Source: Nonomuraea typhae (GTDB taxonomy: Bacteria; Actinomycetota; Actinomycetes; Streptosporangiales; Streptosporangiaceae). Taken from it: 64,000 nucleotides of DNA. Shown here in pieces: positions 25,803-34,619 of the stretch. Numbering within the stretch: the stretch's first letter is position 1; every line of letters begins with the position of its first letter. The notes beneath the pieces were generated by a model that searched no databases, had not been told where the DNA came from, and worked only from the letters and a program-made list of their open reading frames with translations. Position numbers and translations under genes: made by a program. Location: NCBI RefSeq assembly GCF_009760925.1, contig NZ_VRLV01000011.1, forward strand, positions 310,001-374,000, given 5' to 3'.

Positions 25803-26181
25803 GGGATCTGGCGGCTTCCACGTCCTCGATGTGCACCTCGGCCCATTCCTTGATCGCGGTCATGAGCGGCAGGAGGGTCTGGCCGAGCGGGGTGAGTTCA
25901 TAGTCCACGCGAACCGGGACCGACACGGTGACCGTGCGGGCGACCAGGCCGTCGCGTTCCAGGCCGCGCAGGGTCTGGGTGAGCATCTTCTGGCTGACCC
26001 CGGCGATCGTCCTGGCCAGCTCGCTGTAGCGCTGGGAGCCGCCGGCCAGGGCGGTGAGGATGAGGCTCACCCATTTGTCGGTGAGCGTGGTGAGAAGCCG
26101 GCGGGAGGGGCATTTGGCCAGGTAGGCGTCGTAGGCCAGGCGGGCTGCCGCGCGCTTTTCCGCGGCCGTCTCGGTGGGCAC
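25783..26181 (-). CDS. HxlR family transcriptional regulator
   Basis: 132 residues with the HxlR winged helix: CPSRRLLTTLTDKWVSLIL, RYSELARTIAGVSQKMLTQTLRGLERDGLV and the wing PVRVDYELTPLGQTL. A cysteine lies at the start of the domain (AYLAKCPSR), which in some HxlR proteins senses electrophiles. GTG 26181 has GGAGG 6-10 nt upstream. It is divergent from a quinone-oxidoreductase-like gene, a classic HxlR arrangement in which the regulator responds to reactive carbonyl or quinone compounds. Confidence 0.92.
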   Translation of the reverse strand: MPTETAAEKRAAARLAYDAYLAKCPSRRLLTTLTDKWVSLILTALAGGSQRYSELARTIAGVSQKMLTQTLRGLERDGLVARTVTVSVPVRVDYELTPLGQTLLPLMTAIKEWAEVHIEDVEAARSRYDSQL

Positions 26182-26193
26182 GGCGGATCCTCC

Positions 26194-26217
26194 AGGTGGG
26201 TTACGCACCTTCAGGTG
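26194..26217. promoter_or_regulatory. Putative HxlR operator
   Basis: AGGTG (26194-26198) and CACCT (26206-26210) form a dyad, and AGGTG recurs at 26213-26217. It is centred between the divergent HxlR and oxidoreductase genes, just upstream of the regulator's Shine-Dalgarno. Confidence 0.45.
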
Positions 26218-26259
26218 CCTTCTTACCAGGAGAGAGTATGCCTTTCTACGGTGTGGCGC

Positions 26260-27192
26260 ATGACAACGATGCGTGCGCTCATCGGGCGCGAGGGCAAGGT
26301 GGAGATCGTCGAGGTCGCGGTGCCGGAGGCCGGGGCCGGGCAGGTGCGGGTGAAGGTGGCCGCGGCGGCCGTGCAGCCCGTGGACCTGTTCAGCGCCTCG
26401 GGGACGCTGCCGGACTTCAAGGTGGCCGATCCGCAGGAGGCGTACGGGCTCGGGTGGGACGTGGCGGGGGTGATCGACCAGGTGGGGCCCGGAGTGACCG
26501 GGTTCGCCGCCGGGCAGCCGGTGTTCGGGCTCGCGGACCGGCTGATGCTGCCGCACAAGGTGCACGCCGAGTACGTGATATTGGACGCCGGCGAGGTGGC
26601 CGCCGCGCCGGAAGGGATCTCGCCGGTGGAGGCCGCCACGCTCCCGCTCAACACGCTCACCGCCATCCAGGCGCTCGACCTGGCCGGGCTGGCGGCCGGG
26701 CAGAGCCTCCTGGTGACCGGGGCCGCCGGAGCGCTGGGCGGGTACCTCGTCGAGATCGCGGCCGCCCGCGGGCTGCGGGTCGTGGGGCTGGCGGGGGCCG
26801 GGGACGAAGGGGCGGTGCGCGGGTTCGGGGCCGAGTGGTTCGTGCCGCGCGGGGCGGATCTGGCGGCCGCGGTGCGGGCGGCGGTGCCCGGCGGGGTGGA
26901 CGGCGTCGTGGACGCGGCGATCGTGGGGCTGGCCGCGCTGGACTCGGTGCGGGGCGGCGGCGCGTTCGTGGCGGTGGCGGCGGGCGCCGCGCCGGTCCCG
27001 CTGCGCGGCATCCGGGTCACGACCGTGTACGTACGCTCCGACGCCGGCCAGCTCGCCCAGGTGGCCCGCTGGGCCGCGGCGGGACGGCTGGCGCTCCGGG
27101 TGGCCGGCACCTACCCGCTGGAGCAGGCGGCCGACGCCTACGCCCGGCTGGGCGCCGGTGGGTTGCGTGGCCGCCTGGTGCTCACCCCGTGA
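26260..27192 (+). CDS. NADP-dependent zinc-less alcohol dehydrogenase / quinone oxidoreductase family protein
   Basis: 310 residues of the medium-chain dehydrogenase/reductase superfamily. The GroES-like domain (residues ~1-120, GLGWDVAGVIDQVGPGV) lacks the structural zinc cysteines, as in quinone oxidoreductases. The Rossmann domain has the NADPH motif VTGAAGALGGY. The likely role is reduction of quinones or activated alkenes. ATG 26260 lies 7 nt after TACGGT (26247-26252) without a ribosome site, so the mRNA is probably leaderless. It is divergent from an HxlR regulator and convergent with lysS, with a single base between stop codons. Confidence 0.88.
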   Translation: MTTMRALIGREGKVEIVEVAVPEAGAGQVRVKVAAAAVQPVDLFSASGTLPDFKVADPQEAYGLGWDVAGVIDQVGPGVTGFAAGQPVFGLADRLMLPHKVHAEYVILDAGEVAAAPEGISPVEAATLPLNTLTAIQALDLAGLAAGQSLLVTGAAGALGGYLVEIAAARGLRVVGLAGAGDEGAVRGFGAEWFVPRGADLAAAVRAAVPGGVDGVVDAAIVGLAALDSVRGGGAFVAVAAGAAPVPLRGIRVTTVYVRSDAGQLAQVARWAAAGRLALRVAGTYPLEQAADAYARLGAGGLRGRLVLTP

Positions 27193-27193
27193 C

Positions 27194-28675
27194 TTAACCG
27201 GTGGGCTTGACCAGCGGGAACAGGATGGTCTCACGGATGTTCCGGCCCGTGAAGGCCATGATCATCCGGTCGATGCCGACGCCGACGCCGCCGGTGGGCG
27301 GCATGGCGAACTCCAGCGCCTGCAGGAAGTCCTCGTCCAGCTGCATCGCCTCGGGGTCGCCCCCGGCCGCCAGCAACGACTGCTCGACCAGGCGGCGGCG
27401 CTGCTCGATCGGGTCGTTCAGCTCGGAGTAGGCGGTGCCCAGCTCGGTGCCGAAGCCGATGAGGTCCCACTTCTCGGTGACCAGCGGGTTGTCGCGGTGG
27501 TTGCGGGCCAGCGGCGAGGTCTCCAGCGGGTAGTCCATGACGAACGTGGGCTGGATGAGGGTGTGCTCGACGAGTTCCTCGAAGATCTCCTGGACGAGCT
27601 TGCCCTGGCCCCACTTCGGGTCCCAGTGGATGTCGCGCTGGTCGGCGTACTTGCGGACCTGCTCCAGCGGGGTCTCCGTGGTGATCTCCTCGCCGATCGC
27701 CGCGGAGACCGAGCCGTAGAGGGTGATGCGCGGCCACTCGGCCAAGCCCAGGTCGATCTCGACGCCGTCGTGGACCACGACCGACGTGCCGAGCGCGGCC
27801 ACCACGCACCGCTGGTACATGCGCTGGGTCAGATCGGCCATGTCGTTGTAGTCAAGGTAGGTGCCGTACGCCTCGAGCATGGTGAACTCGGGGTTGTGCG
27901 TGGAGTCGGCGCCTTCGTTGCGGAAGTTGCGGTTGATCTCGAAGACCTTCTCGATGCCGCCGACCACGAGCCGCTTGAGGTAGAGCTCAATCGCGATGCG
28001 AAGGTAGAGCTCCATGTTGTAGGCGTTGATGTGGGTCGTGAACGGCCGCGCCGTCGCCCCGCCGTGGATGGGCTGGAGCATCGGGGTCTCGACCTCGAGG
28101 TAGCCCTCCTCGTGCCAGAAGTCGCGGGCCGCGCGGACGGTCGCGCTGCGCAGGTGGGCCATCTTGCGCGCCTCGTCGTTGACGATGAGGTCGACGTAAC
28201 GCTGGCGCACGCGCGCCTCGGGGTCGGTGAGACCGAGGTGCTTCTCCGGCAGCGGGCGCAGGCACTTCGCGGTGATCTGCCATGAGTCGGCGAGGATCGA
28301 CAGCTCCCCGCGCCGCGAGGTGATGACCTCACCCTCGACGCCGACGTGGTCACCGAGGTCCACGTCGCCCTTCCAGGCGGCCAGCGACTCCTCGCCGACC
28401 TTGTCGAGCGAGATCATGACCTGGAGGTCGCCGGAGCCGTCACGCAGGGTGGCGAAGCAGAGCTTGCCGCCGACGCGGTTGAGCATGACCCGGCCGGCGA
28501 CGGCGACCTTGTCTCCCGTGGCGGTGTCCGGTTCGAGGCCCTGGTATTTCTCCCTGACCTCGGCGTTGGTCGCCGTGCGGGGGAAGTTGACCGGGTAGGG
28601 CTCGACGCCCTCGCTGCGGAGGCGGTCGAGCTTCTCCCTCCGGATGCGCATCTGCTCGGGAAGTTCGTCGCTCAC
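27194..28675 (-). CDS. lysS: Lysine--tRNA ligase (class II)
   Basis: 493 residues. An N-terminal OB-fold anticodon-binding domain (KVAVAGRVMLNRVGGKLCF) is followed by the class II catalytic core: motif 2 FEINRNFRNEGADSTHNPEF, motif 3 GVGVGIDRMIMAF. All signature residues for lysine activation are in place. The start is GTG 28675 (SDELPEQM); upstream sequence has no family similarity and no ribosome site, while TACCCT at 28684-28689 fits a leaderless start. Confidence 0.96.
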   Translation of the reverse strand: MSDELPEQMRIRREKLDRLRSEGVEPYPVNFPRTATNAEVREKYQGLEPDTATGDKVAVAGRVMLNRVGGKLCFATLRDGSGDLQVMISLDKVGEESLAAWKGDVDLGDHVGVEGEVITSRRGELSILADSWQITAKCLRPLPEKHLGLTDPEARVRQRYVDLIVNDEARKMAHLRSATVRAARDFWHEEGYLEVETPMLQPIHGGATARPFTTHINAYNMELYLRIAIELYLKRLVVGGIEKVFEINRNFRNEGADSTHNPEFTMLEAYGTYLDYNDMADLTQRMYQRCVVAALGTSVVVHDGVEIDLGLAEWPRITLYGSVSAAIGEEITTETPLEQVRKYADQRDIHWDPKWGQGKLVQEIFEELVEHTLIQPTFVMDYPLETSPLARNHRDNPLVTEKWDLIGFGTELGTAYSELNDPIEQRRRLVEQSLLAAGGDPEAMQLDEDFLQALEFAMPPTGGVGVGIDRMIMAFTGRNIRETILFPLVKPTG

Positions 28676-28802
28676 ACCAACAAAGGGTAGGGGATATGGC
28701 GAACTGCAAGGGCTCGTCGGTCCCGTGCAGGGGCGCTGCAGGAACGTTGCAAGCACTCTCCGTTACCAATGTTTCACAGCACCTCGGGTTCCAGGAGAGA
28801 CC

Positions 28803-29288
28803 ATGATCAAGAAGATCGCGACCGGATTCCTCGCCGTCGCCGCCACCACAGCCCTTGCCCTCAGCCTCCCGACCGCAGCCGGCGCCTCCACCGCCAGCTC
28901 CTCCGACTACGACTACAGCGATTTCTGGGGCCCGGTCTTCGCCAAGCACCACCTCGCCAAGTCGCAGGGCTGGGTCGGCGTGGACTGGGACCACGACCAG
29001 GAGTCCAACACCGTCCGCGTGAGCGGCCGCCTCTACGACCTCGACCCCCGCAGCTACGACGAGGGCGGCAAGTGCGCCTACGTGAAGTTCCAGACCAGCG
29101 ACTTCGACTACGACTGGTCCACGGTCTACACCAAGAAGTACTGCGGCTACCCCGGCTACAAGAAGTACTCCTTCTCCGAGGACGACGTCTACAGCCTGCG
29201 GGTGAAGGTCTGCCAGGTCGGCCCCTACGGCAACCACGTCTCCAAGTGCGGCCCGTGGGAGTACCTCTACACCGCCGAGTCCGAGTGA
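28803..29288 (+). CDS. Secreted protein of unknown function
   Basis: 161 residues. A clear signal peptide (MIKKIATGFLAVAATTALAL, cleavage after PTAAGAS near residue 30) precedes a mature domain rich in Tyr, Asp and Lys with four cysteines (KCAYVKF, KKYCGY, VKVCQVG, SKCGPW), probably two disulfides in a small beta-sandwich. I do not recognise the family; the pattern resembles small secreted actinobacterial proteins with immunoglobulin-like folds. ATG 28803 has AGGAGA 4-9 nt upstream. A strong terminator follows. It is divergent from lysS. Confidence 0.8.
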   Translation: MIKKIATGFLAVAATTALALSLPTAAGASTASSSDYDYSDFWGPVFAKHHLAKSQGWVGVDWDHDQESNTVRVSGRLYDLDPRSYDEGGKCAYVKFQTSDFDYDWSTVYTKKYCGYPGYKKYSFSEDDVYSLRVKVCQVGPYGNHVSKCGPWEYLYTAESE

Positions 29289-29308
29289 CGATCCACTCCC
29301 CCTGTACG

Positions 29309-29350
29309 GCAGGCGGCCCCCTCATCCCGAGCGGGGGGCCGCCTGCTTTC
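29309..29350 (+). terminator. Strong rho-independent-like terminator
   Basis: GCAGGCGGCCCCC (29309-29321) pairs with GGGGGCCGCCTGC (29334-29346), followed by TTTC. It ends the secreted-protein gene and also faces the end of coaX. Confidence 0.85.
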
Positions 29351-30131
29351 ATGCCGTGTTGCGGTTGTAGATGAGCCGCAGCCCGATCAGCGTCAGCCAG
29401 GGCTCGTGCACGTCGATCGAGCGTGACTCCCCCACCACCAGCGCCGCGTGCCCGCCGGTGGCCACGACGGTCACCTCGTCCGGGTCGTCGGCCAGCTCCG
29501 CCGCCATCCGCTCGACGATGCCGTCCACCTGCCCGGCGAAGCCGTAGATGATGCCGGCCTGGAGCGCTTCCACGGTGTTCTTGCCGATGACCGAGCGGGG
29601 CCGGATGAGCTCGACCTTGTGCAGCTGGGCTCCGGCCGCGGCGAGGGCGTCCACCGAGATCTCGATGCCGGGCGCGGTGACCGCCCCGACGTACTCCCCC
29701 TTGGCCGAGACGGCGTCGAAGGAGGTGGCGGTGCCGAAGTCGACGATGACGCACGGCCCGCCGTACTGGTCGATGGCGGCGAGCGCGTTGACGATGCGGT
29801 CGCTCCCGACCTCCTTGGGGTTGTCCATCCGGACGGGCACGCCGGTGCGCACCCCCGGTTCGACGATGACCGCGGTGACGTCGCCGTAGTAGCGGCGGCA
29901 CATCTCCCGCATCTCGTTGAGCACCGAGGGCACGGTGGAGCAGATCGCGATGCCGCTGACGTCGGCCCCCTTGAGCAGGGGCGACTGTCCTAGCAGCCCC
30001 TGGAGCACGACGGCGATCTCGTCGGCGGTACGGCGGGCGTCGGTGGCCAGCCGCCAGTGCTCGATCACCTCTTCGCCCTCGAAGAGTCCGAGCACGGTGT
30101 GGGTGTTGCCGACGTCGATCGTGAGCAGCAT
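29349..30131 (-). CDS. coaX: Type III pantothenate kinase
   Basis: 260 residues. Phosphate motif DVGNTHTVLGLFEG at the N-terminus, the GSDRIVNALAA block with its catalytic Asp, the second phosphate motif DFGTATSFDAV, and ATGGHAALV. It phosphorylates pantothenate using ATP, the first step to coenzyme A, and type III enzymes resist feedback by CoA. It starts at ATG 30131, 3 nt after the nadB/nadC stop codon, so the cofactor genes form one operon: DUF2520 - panC - nadBC - coaX. Confidence 0.96.
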   Translation of the reverse strand: MLLTIDVGNTHTVLGLFEGEEVIEHWRLATDARRTADEIAVVLQGLLGQSPLLKGADVSGIAICSTVPSVLNEMREMCRRYYGDVTAVIVEPGVRTGVPVRMDNPKEVGSDRIVNALAAIDQYGGPCVIVDFGTATSFDAVSAKGEYVGAVTAPGIEISVDALAAAGAQLHKVELIRPRSVIGKNTVEALQAGIIYGFAGQVDGIVERMAAELADDPDEVTVVATGGHAALVVGESRSIDVHEPWLTLIGLRLIYNRNTA

Positions 30132-30134
30132 CAA

Positions 30135-32612
30135 TTACCCCCGTAGATCCAGCGCGATGTCCAGGGCCGGTGCGGAATGCGTGAGCGATCCCACCGCAAG
30201 ATAGTCAACGCCAGTTTCAGCCACATCACGGGCCTTTTCCAAGGTCAATCCGCCGCTGGCTTCCAACTTCGCTCGATCTTTCGTGATTTGTACGGCATGA
30301 GCCATCTGTTCGACGGTGAAGTTGTCCAGCAGAATCACCTCGGCCCCCGCGGTCAGAGCCTCCTCCAGTTGCTCCAGCGTGTCCACCTCGACCTCGACCG
30401 GCACGCCGGGGAACCGCGCACGCACCGCCTCGAACGCCGCGGCCACCCCACCGGCCGCCACCACGTGGTTGTCCTTGATCAGCGCCGCGTCCGACAACGA
30501 CATGCGGTGGTTGACCCCGCCTCCGGCCCTGACGGCGTACTTCTCCAGCGCCCGCAGCCCCGGCAGCGTCTTACGGCTGTCGCGCACCCGCGCCCCGGTG
30601 CCCTCCAGCGCCGCCACCCACGCGCCGGTCAGCGTCGCGATCCCGGACAGGTGGGTCAGCAGGTTGAGCGCGGTGCGCTCGGCGGTCAGCAGGGCGCGCG
30701 TGTCCCCTTCCACCGTCATCAGCACCTGGCCCGCCTCCACCCGCTGCCCGTCCTCGACCAGCCTGGTCGTATACGTAGAGCCTGCGACGATACGGCCGGC
30801 GCCCAGCCGGGCGAAGACCGCCTCGGCCACGCCCAGCCCGGCCACGATCCCCGCCTGGCGGGCCACCACGTCACCGGCCGAACGATGCCCCTCGGGGATC
30901 GTGGCCAGACTGGTCACGTCCCCCGCCTCCTGAAGGTCCTCGGCCAGCGCCCGGTCGATCACCGCCTGGATCTCCGGCGCACCGGCGTCCAGCGTGAGCC
31001 CATGCGGCGTGTACGTCATGTGCAAGCCCTCCTCCGTCAGTCGCACGTCCAGATGCCCGAGCCAGCGCTCGTCGTCACGCTCGCCGTGGTCCTCGCGCCA
31101 GTGCGAGCCCCTGGTCTCCTCGCGGGCGAGCGCGACGGCCGTGAGCACCGTGGCGACCGTCAGCAGGTTGGTCGCCTCCCACGCCTCGGTGCGCGGGTCC
31201 ACCTTCACCGGCGTCCACCGGGCGTCGCGCAGCGCCTTGGCGGTGAGCGCCAGCGACTCGCGGCTGCGCAGCACGCCGGCCCCCCGGCTCATGTGCGCCT
31301 GGACCCTGGGCCTGATCCGGGGATCGCACAACCCCTCCGGGGCCGTGCCCTCGACCGCCCGCCGTACGGACGGCTCGATGTCCTGGGCGATGCGCTCGGC
31401 GAAGACCAGGCCCTCCAGCAGCGAGTTGGAGGCCAGCCGGTTGGCGCCGTGCACGCCGGTGCAGGCGACCTCGCCGCACGCGTACAGGCCGGGAATCGAC
31501 GTGCGGCCGTGCAGATCGGTCCGGACGCCGCCGCTGGCGTAGTGCGCGGCGGGCACCACCGGGATCAGGTCCCTGGCCGGGTCCAGGCCGTGCTCCAGGC
31601 AGAGCGCGCGGACCGTCGGGAACCTGGTGCGCCACGTCTCCTCGCCGAAGTGGCGGCCGTCGAGGTAGACCTGGCCCGGCTGCCGCATGATCGCCTTGGC
31701 CACCACGTCCCGCGGGGCCAGTTCGGCCAGCTCGTGCACCTCGTCCATGAACCGCCTGCCGTGCTCGTCCACCAGGAGGGCGCCCTCGCCCCTGACCGCC
31801 TCGGTGATCAGCGGCTGCTGGCCCGCGGCGTCCTCGCCGACCCGCAACACCGTCGGGTGGAACTGCACGAACTCCAGATCCCGCACGACCGCGCCCGCCC
31901 GCAGCGCCAGCGCCACCCCGTCACCGGTGGAGACGAGCGGATTGGTCGTCGACTGGTAGATCTGCCCCATGCCGCCCGTGGCCAGCACGACCGCGCCCGC
32001 GTGCACCGCGCCCACGCCGTCGCGCGCGCCCTCGCCCATCACGTGCAGCGTCACCCCGGCGGCGCGGCCCTCGGCGTCCTTGAGCAGGTCCAGGACGAGG
32101 GCGTGCTCGATGACCTCGATCCCGTGCTCGTGCAGCGCGGCCACGAGCGCACGCTGCACCTCGGCGCCGGTCGCGTCGCCGCCCGCGTGCACGACGCGGT
32201 TGCGCCGGTGACCGCCCTCACGGCCCAGCTGGAGCTCGCCGCCGTCCGTCCGGTCGAACTCGGCGCCGCGCGCGATCAGCCGCCTGACCGCGTCCGGGCC
32301 CTCGGTCACGAGCGTCCGTACGGCTGCCGCGTCGCACAGCCCGACGCCGGCGATCAGCGTGTCGTTCAGGTGCTCCTCAGGGGTGTCGGCCGGGTCCAGC
32401 ACGGCGGCGATCCCGCCCTGGGCGAACCGGGTGGAGCCGGCGCCCAGCACGTCCTTGGTGACGACCAGCACCTTCGCCTCGGGATTCAGCTCGGCATGGC
32501 GCAACGCCACGGTCAACCCGGCCACCCCGGAGCCCACGACGACGACGTCGGCCTCGCGGGTCCAGCCGGGTTCCGGGGCGCTGAGCCGCAGGGGGATCGC
32601 CGGTCCGCTCAT
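30135..32612 (-). CDS. nadB-nadC: Fused L-aspartate oxidase / nicotinate-nucleotide pyrophosphorylase (NadB-NadC)
   Basis: One unbroken 825-codon frame encodes both enzymes. Residues ~1-530 are NadB: FAD motif VVVVGSGVAGLTVAL, FAQGGIAAVLD, HAGGDATGAEVQ, RGEGALLVDEHGRRFMDE, ELAPRDVVAKAI. Residues ~532-825 are NadC: DVTSLATIP, RDSRKTLPGLRALEKYA, VRAGGGVNHRMSL, ILLDNF, EASGGLTLEKA. Together they turn aspartate-derived iminoaspartate (with NadA) and quinolinate into nicotinate mononucleotide. At the junction an ATG (31019, residue 532) has GGAGGAGG 8 nt upstream, so free NadC may also be made. nadA is not in the window. ATG 32612 has GAGGAG upstream. Confidence 0.92.
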   Translation of the reverse strand: MSGPAIPLRLSAPEPGWTREADVVVVGSGVAGLTVALRHAELNPEAKVLVVTKDVLGAGSTRFAQGGIAAVLDPADTPEEHLNDTLIAGVGLCDAAAVRTLVTEGPDAVRRLIARGAEFDRTDGGELQLGREGGHRRNRVVHAGGDATGAEVQRALVAALHEHGIEVIEHALVLDLLKDAEGRAAGVTLHVMGEGARDGVGAVHAGAVVLATGGMGQIYQSTTNPLVSTGDGVALALRAGAVVRDLEFVQFHPTVLRVGEDAAGQQPLITEAVRGEGALLVDEHGRRFMDEVHELAELAPRDVVAKAIMRQPGQVYLDGRHFGEETWRTRFPTVRALCLEHGLDPARDLIPVVPAAHYASGGVRTDLHGRTSIPGLYACGEVACTGVHGANRLASNSLLEGLVFAERIAQDIEPSVRRAVEGTAPEGLCDPRIRPRVQAHMSRGAGVLRSRESLALTAKALRDARWTPVKVDPRTEAWEATNLLTVATVLTAVALAREETRGSHWREDHGERDDERWLGHLDVRLTEEGLHMTYTPHGLTLDAGAPEIQAVIDRALAEDLQEAGDVTSLATIPEGHRSAGDVVARQAGIVAGLGVAEAVFARLGAGRIVAGSTYTTRLVEDGQRVEAGQVLMTVEGDTRALLTAERTALNLLTHLSGIATLTGAWVAALEGTGARVRDSRKTLPGLRALEKYAVRAGGGVNHRMSLSDAALIKDNHVVAAGGVAAAFEAVRARFPGVPVEVEVDTLEQLEEALTAGAEVILLDNFTVEQMAHAVQITKDRAKLEASGGLTLEKARDVAETGVDYLAVGSLTHSAPALDIALDLRG

Positions 32613-32858
32613 GGGGGTCTCCTCACCGAGGGAATTTCGTCAATCTGACGATAACGCCTCCCGAGGAGTGACCCGGCGGCGGGGTGGGCCCTTTGGGGGG
32701 GGTGGGCCCTTCGCGGAGGGTGGGCCCTTCAGGGGTGGGCGCCCGGGACCGGGTGCCAGGGACGGGTTAGCCGGGCAACGTGAGGTGGAGTGCCCGGAAC
32801 CCCGGGCAGCCGTTGGGGGTTGACCGGGGCCGGGGTGTCGCCCAGGAATCCTGATTGG
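32613..32858. repeat. Gap at the panD position with GGGTGGGCCCTT repeats
   Basis: This 246-bp gap lies between panC and nadB. It contains three copies of GGGTGGGCCCTT (starting ~32682, ~32700 and ~32718) and a fourth diverged copy at ~32733. panD, often found next to panC in actinobacteria, is not encoded here or elsewhere in the window. Confidence 0.7.
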
Positions 32859-33683
32859 TCAGGAGAGGCGGAGGACGGCGTTGTCGATGAGGCGCGTGGT
32901 GCCGACCTTGGCCGCTACCGCGAGGATGGCCTCGCCCTGGTGGGACTCGCCCACCTCGGTGAAGGTCGCCGGGTCCACGAGGACGAGGTAGTCGAGGGCC
33001 AGGTCGGCCCCTTGGAGTTCGGCCAGGGCCGCCGCCCTGATCCGGGACGGGGTGGACTCGAGCGCGCCGGCGAACAGCGCCCGGGACAGGGCCAGGGCGG
33101 TGCGGCGGTCGGCGGGTGACAGGTAGCGGTTGCGGCTGGACAGCGCCAGGCCGTCGTCCTCGCGCACGGTCGGCACGCCGGCGATCTCGATGGGCAGGTC
33201 GAGGTCGCTCACCATGCGCCGGATGAGCGCCAGTTGCTGGGCGTCCTTCTGGCCGAAGACCGCGACGTCCGGCTGGACCAGGTTGAACAGCTTGAGCACC
33301 ACGGTCAGCACGCCGTCGAAGTGGCCGGGCCGTACCGCGCCCTCGACGATCGCGCCCATGCGCCCGGACGCGACGCTCACCTGGCGGTCGGGCGGGTACA
33401 TCTCGGCGGCCGACGGGGTGAAGACGACCGCGACGCCCTCCTCGCGGCAGGCGTCGAGGTCGGCCTCGAGTGTGCGGGGGTAGCGGGAGAAGTCCTCCGC
33501 GGGCCCGAACTGCAGGGGGTTGACGAAGATGCTGACGACCACCCGGGATGCCAGCGCCTTGGCCTCGCGCATGAGCGCGCGGTGTCCTTCGTGCAGGGCG
33601 CCCATGGTGGGCACCAGGGCCACCCGGCCCTCTCCTCGTGATTTGACCAGGTCTGCGCGATTGCGCGCGACGATCAGCTCCAC
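32859..33683 (-). CDS. panC: Pantothenate synthetase
   Basis: 274 residues. Nucleotide-binding PTMGALHEGH (residues ~26-35), FVNPLQFGP, RPGHFDGVLTVVLKLFN, FGQKDAQQ, and the KMSKS-like SSRNRYL. It joins pantoate and beta-alanine with ATP. It follows the DUF2520 gene by 45 bp on the same strand, an order also found in mycobacteria (Rv3603c-panC). The beta-alanine-forming panD is missing next to it, so beta-alanine must come from a gene elsewhere or another route. Confidence 0.97.
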   Translation of the reverse strand: MELIVARNRADLVKSRGEGRVALVPTMGALHEGHRALMREAKALASRVVVSIFVNPLQFGPAEDFSRYPRTLEADLDACREEGVAVVFTPSAAEMYPPDRQVSVASGRMGAIVEGAVRPGHFDGVLTVVLKLFNLVQPDVAVFGQKDAQQLALIRRMVSDLDLPIEIAGVPTVREDDGLALSSRNRYLSPADRRTALALSRALFAGALESTPSRIRAAALAELQGADLALDYLVLVDPATFTEVGESHQGEAILAVAAKVGTTRLIDNAVLRLS

Positions 33684-33728
33684 GCCTCAGCCTCCTGTGC
33701 CGTGATCAGGGCCGCCTTCGGGTCCCTG

Positions 33729-34619
33729 TCAGGTCCATATGTTGCCTCCCAGCGCGTCGAGCAACCGCTCGGCCTCCTCCGGTTTGAGCAGTCCGGCGGC
33801 CAGCGCGCGGTCGGCGGTCAGGCGGGCCAGGGCGATGTAGGCGTCGGCGGCCTCGGGGGCGGCCAGGATGAGCGCGTCCACGTGTTTGCGCACGGTTCCG
33901 GCGTCGCCGCGCACCACGGGCCCGGTCAGCCCGGCCATGCCGAGCCGCAGGACGTTGTCGAGGGCGGCGCTGAGCAGCGGGGCGAGCATGCGGCCCGGGT
34001 GTTCGACGCCGATGCGGCCCAGGAGCTCGGCGGATTCGGCGATCAGCGTCACCATGTGGTTGGCCGCCCCGGCCAGCGCGGCGTGGTAGAGCGCCCGGTC
34101 GGCGTCGGCGATCCAGACCGGCTCGCCGCCCATCTCGATGACCAGCGCCTCGGCGATCGGGCGCAGGGGTTCCGGCGAGGTGACGCCGTAGGAGATGCCG
34201 GTCAGCCGGTTGAGGTCGTCGTCACGGCCGGTGAACGTCATGACGGGGTGGAGCGCCAGCGGGAGTGCCCCGGCCCGCGCCGCGGGGTCGAGCACGGACA
34301 GCCCGAAGGCGCCACTGGCGTGCGCCACGAGTTTGCCGCGCAGGTCGGCGCCGGTGGCGGCCAGGCCGGCGACCAGGTCGGGCAGGGCGTCGTCGGGGAC
34401 CGTGACCAGGATCAGTTCGGCGGCGGCCACCACGGCTTCCGGCGGCGAGGTCTGCACGCCGAGGCGTTCGGCGGCCCGGCGCTGGGACCGGTCGGAGACC
34501 CCGCTGGCGGCCACGATGCGATGGCCGGCCTGGGCCAGTGCGGCGCCGAGCGCGGAGCCCACTCTGCCCGCCCCCAGCACGCCGACGGCCAGCCGCGCCG
34601 GGCGGTCACCTGCGTCCAT
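33729..34619 (-). CDS. Rossmann-like / DUF2520 dehydrogenase-family protein
   Basis: 296 residues. The N-terminal NAD(P)-binding fold is VGVLGAGRVGSALGAALAQAG. The DUF2520 C-terminal helical domain contains ALHPVMTFTG, ALYHAALAGAANHMVTLIAE and LARLTADRALAAGLL. Members sit upstream of panC in many actinobacteria and are related to ketopantoate and F420-dependent reductases. Involvement in pantoate formation is plausible but unproven. ATG 34619 is chosen (AGGA 9 nt upstream). Confidence 0.85.
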   Translation of the reverse strand: MDAGDRPARLAVGVLGAGRVGSALGAALAQAGHRIVAASGVSDRSQRRAAERLGVQTSPPEAVVAAAELILVTVPDDALPDLVAGLAATGADLRGKLVAHASGAFGLSVLDPAARAGALPLALHPVMTFTGRDDDLNRLTGISYGVTSPEPLRPIAEALVIEMGGEPVWIADADRALYHAALAGAANHMVTLIAESAELLGRIGVEHPGRMLAPLLSAALDNVLRLGMAGLTGPVVRGDAGTVRKHVDALILAAPEAADAYIALARLTADRALAAGLLKPEEAERLLDALGGNIWT

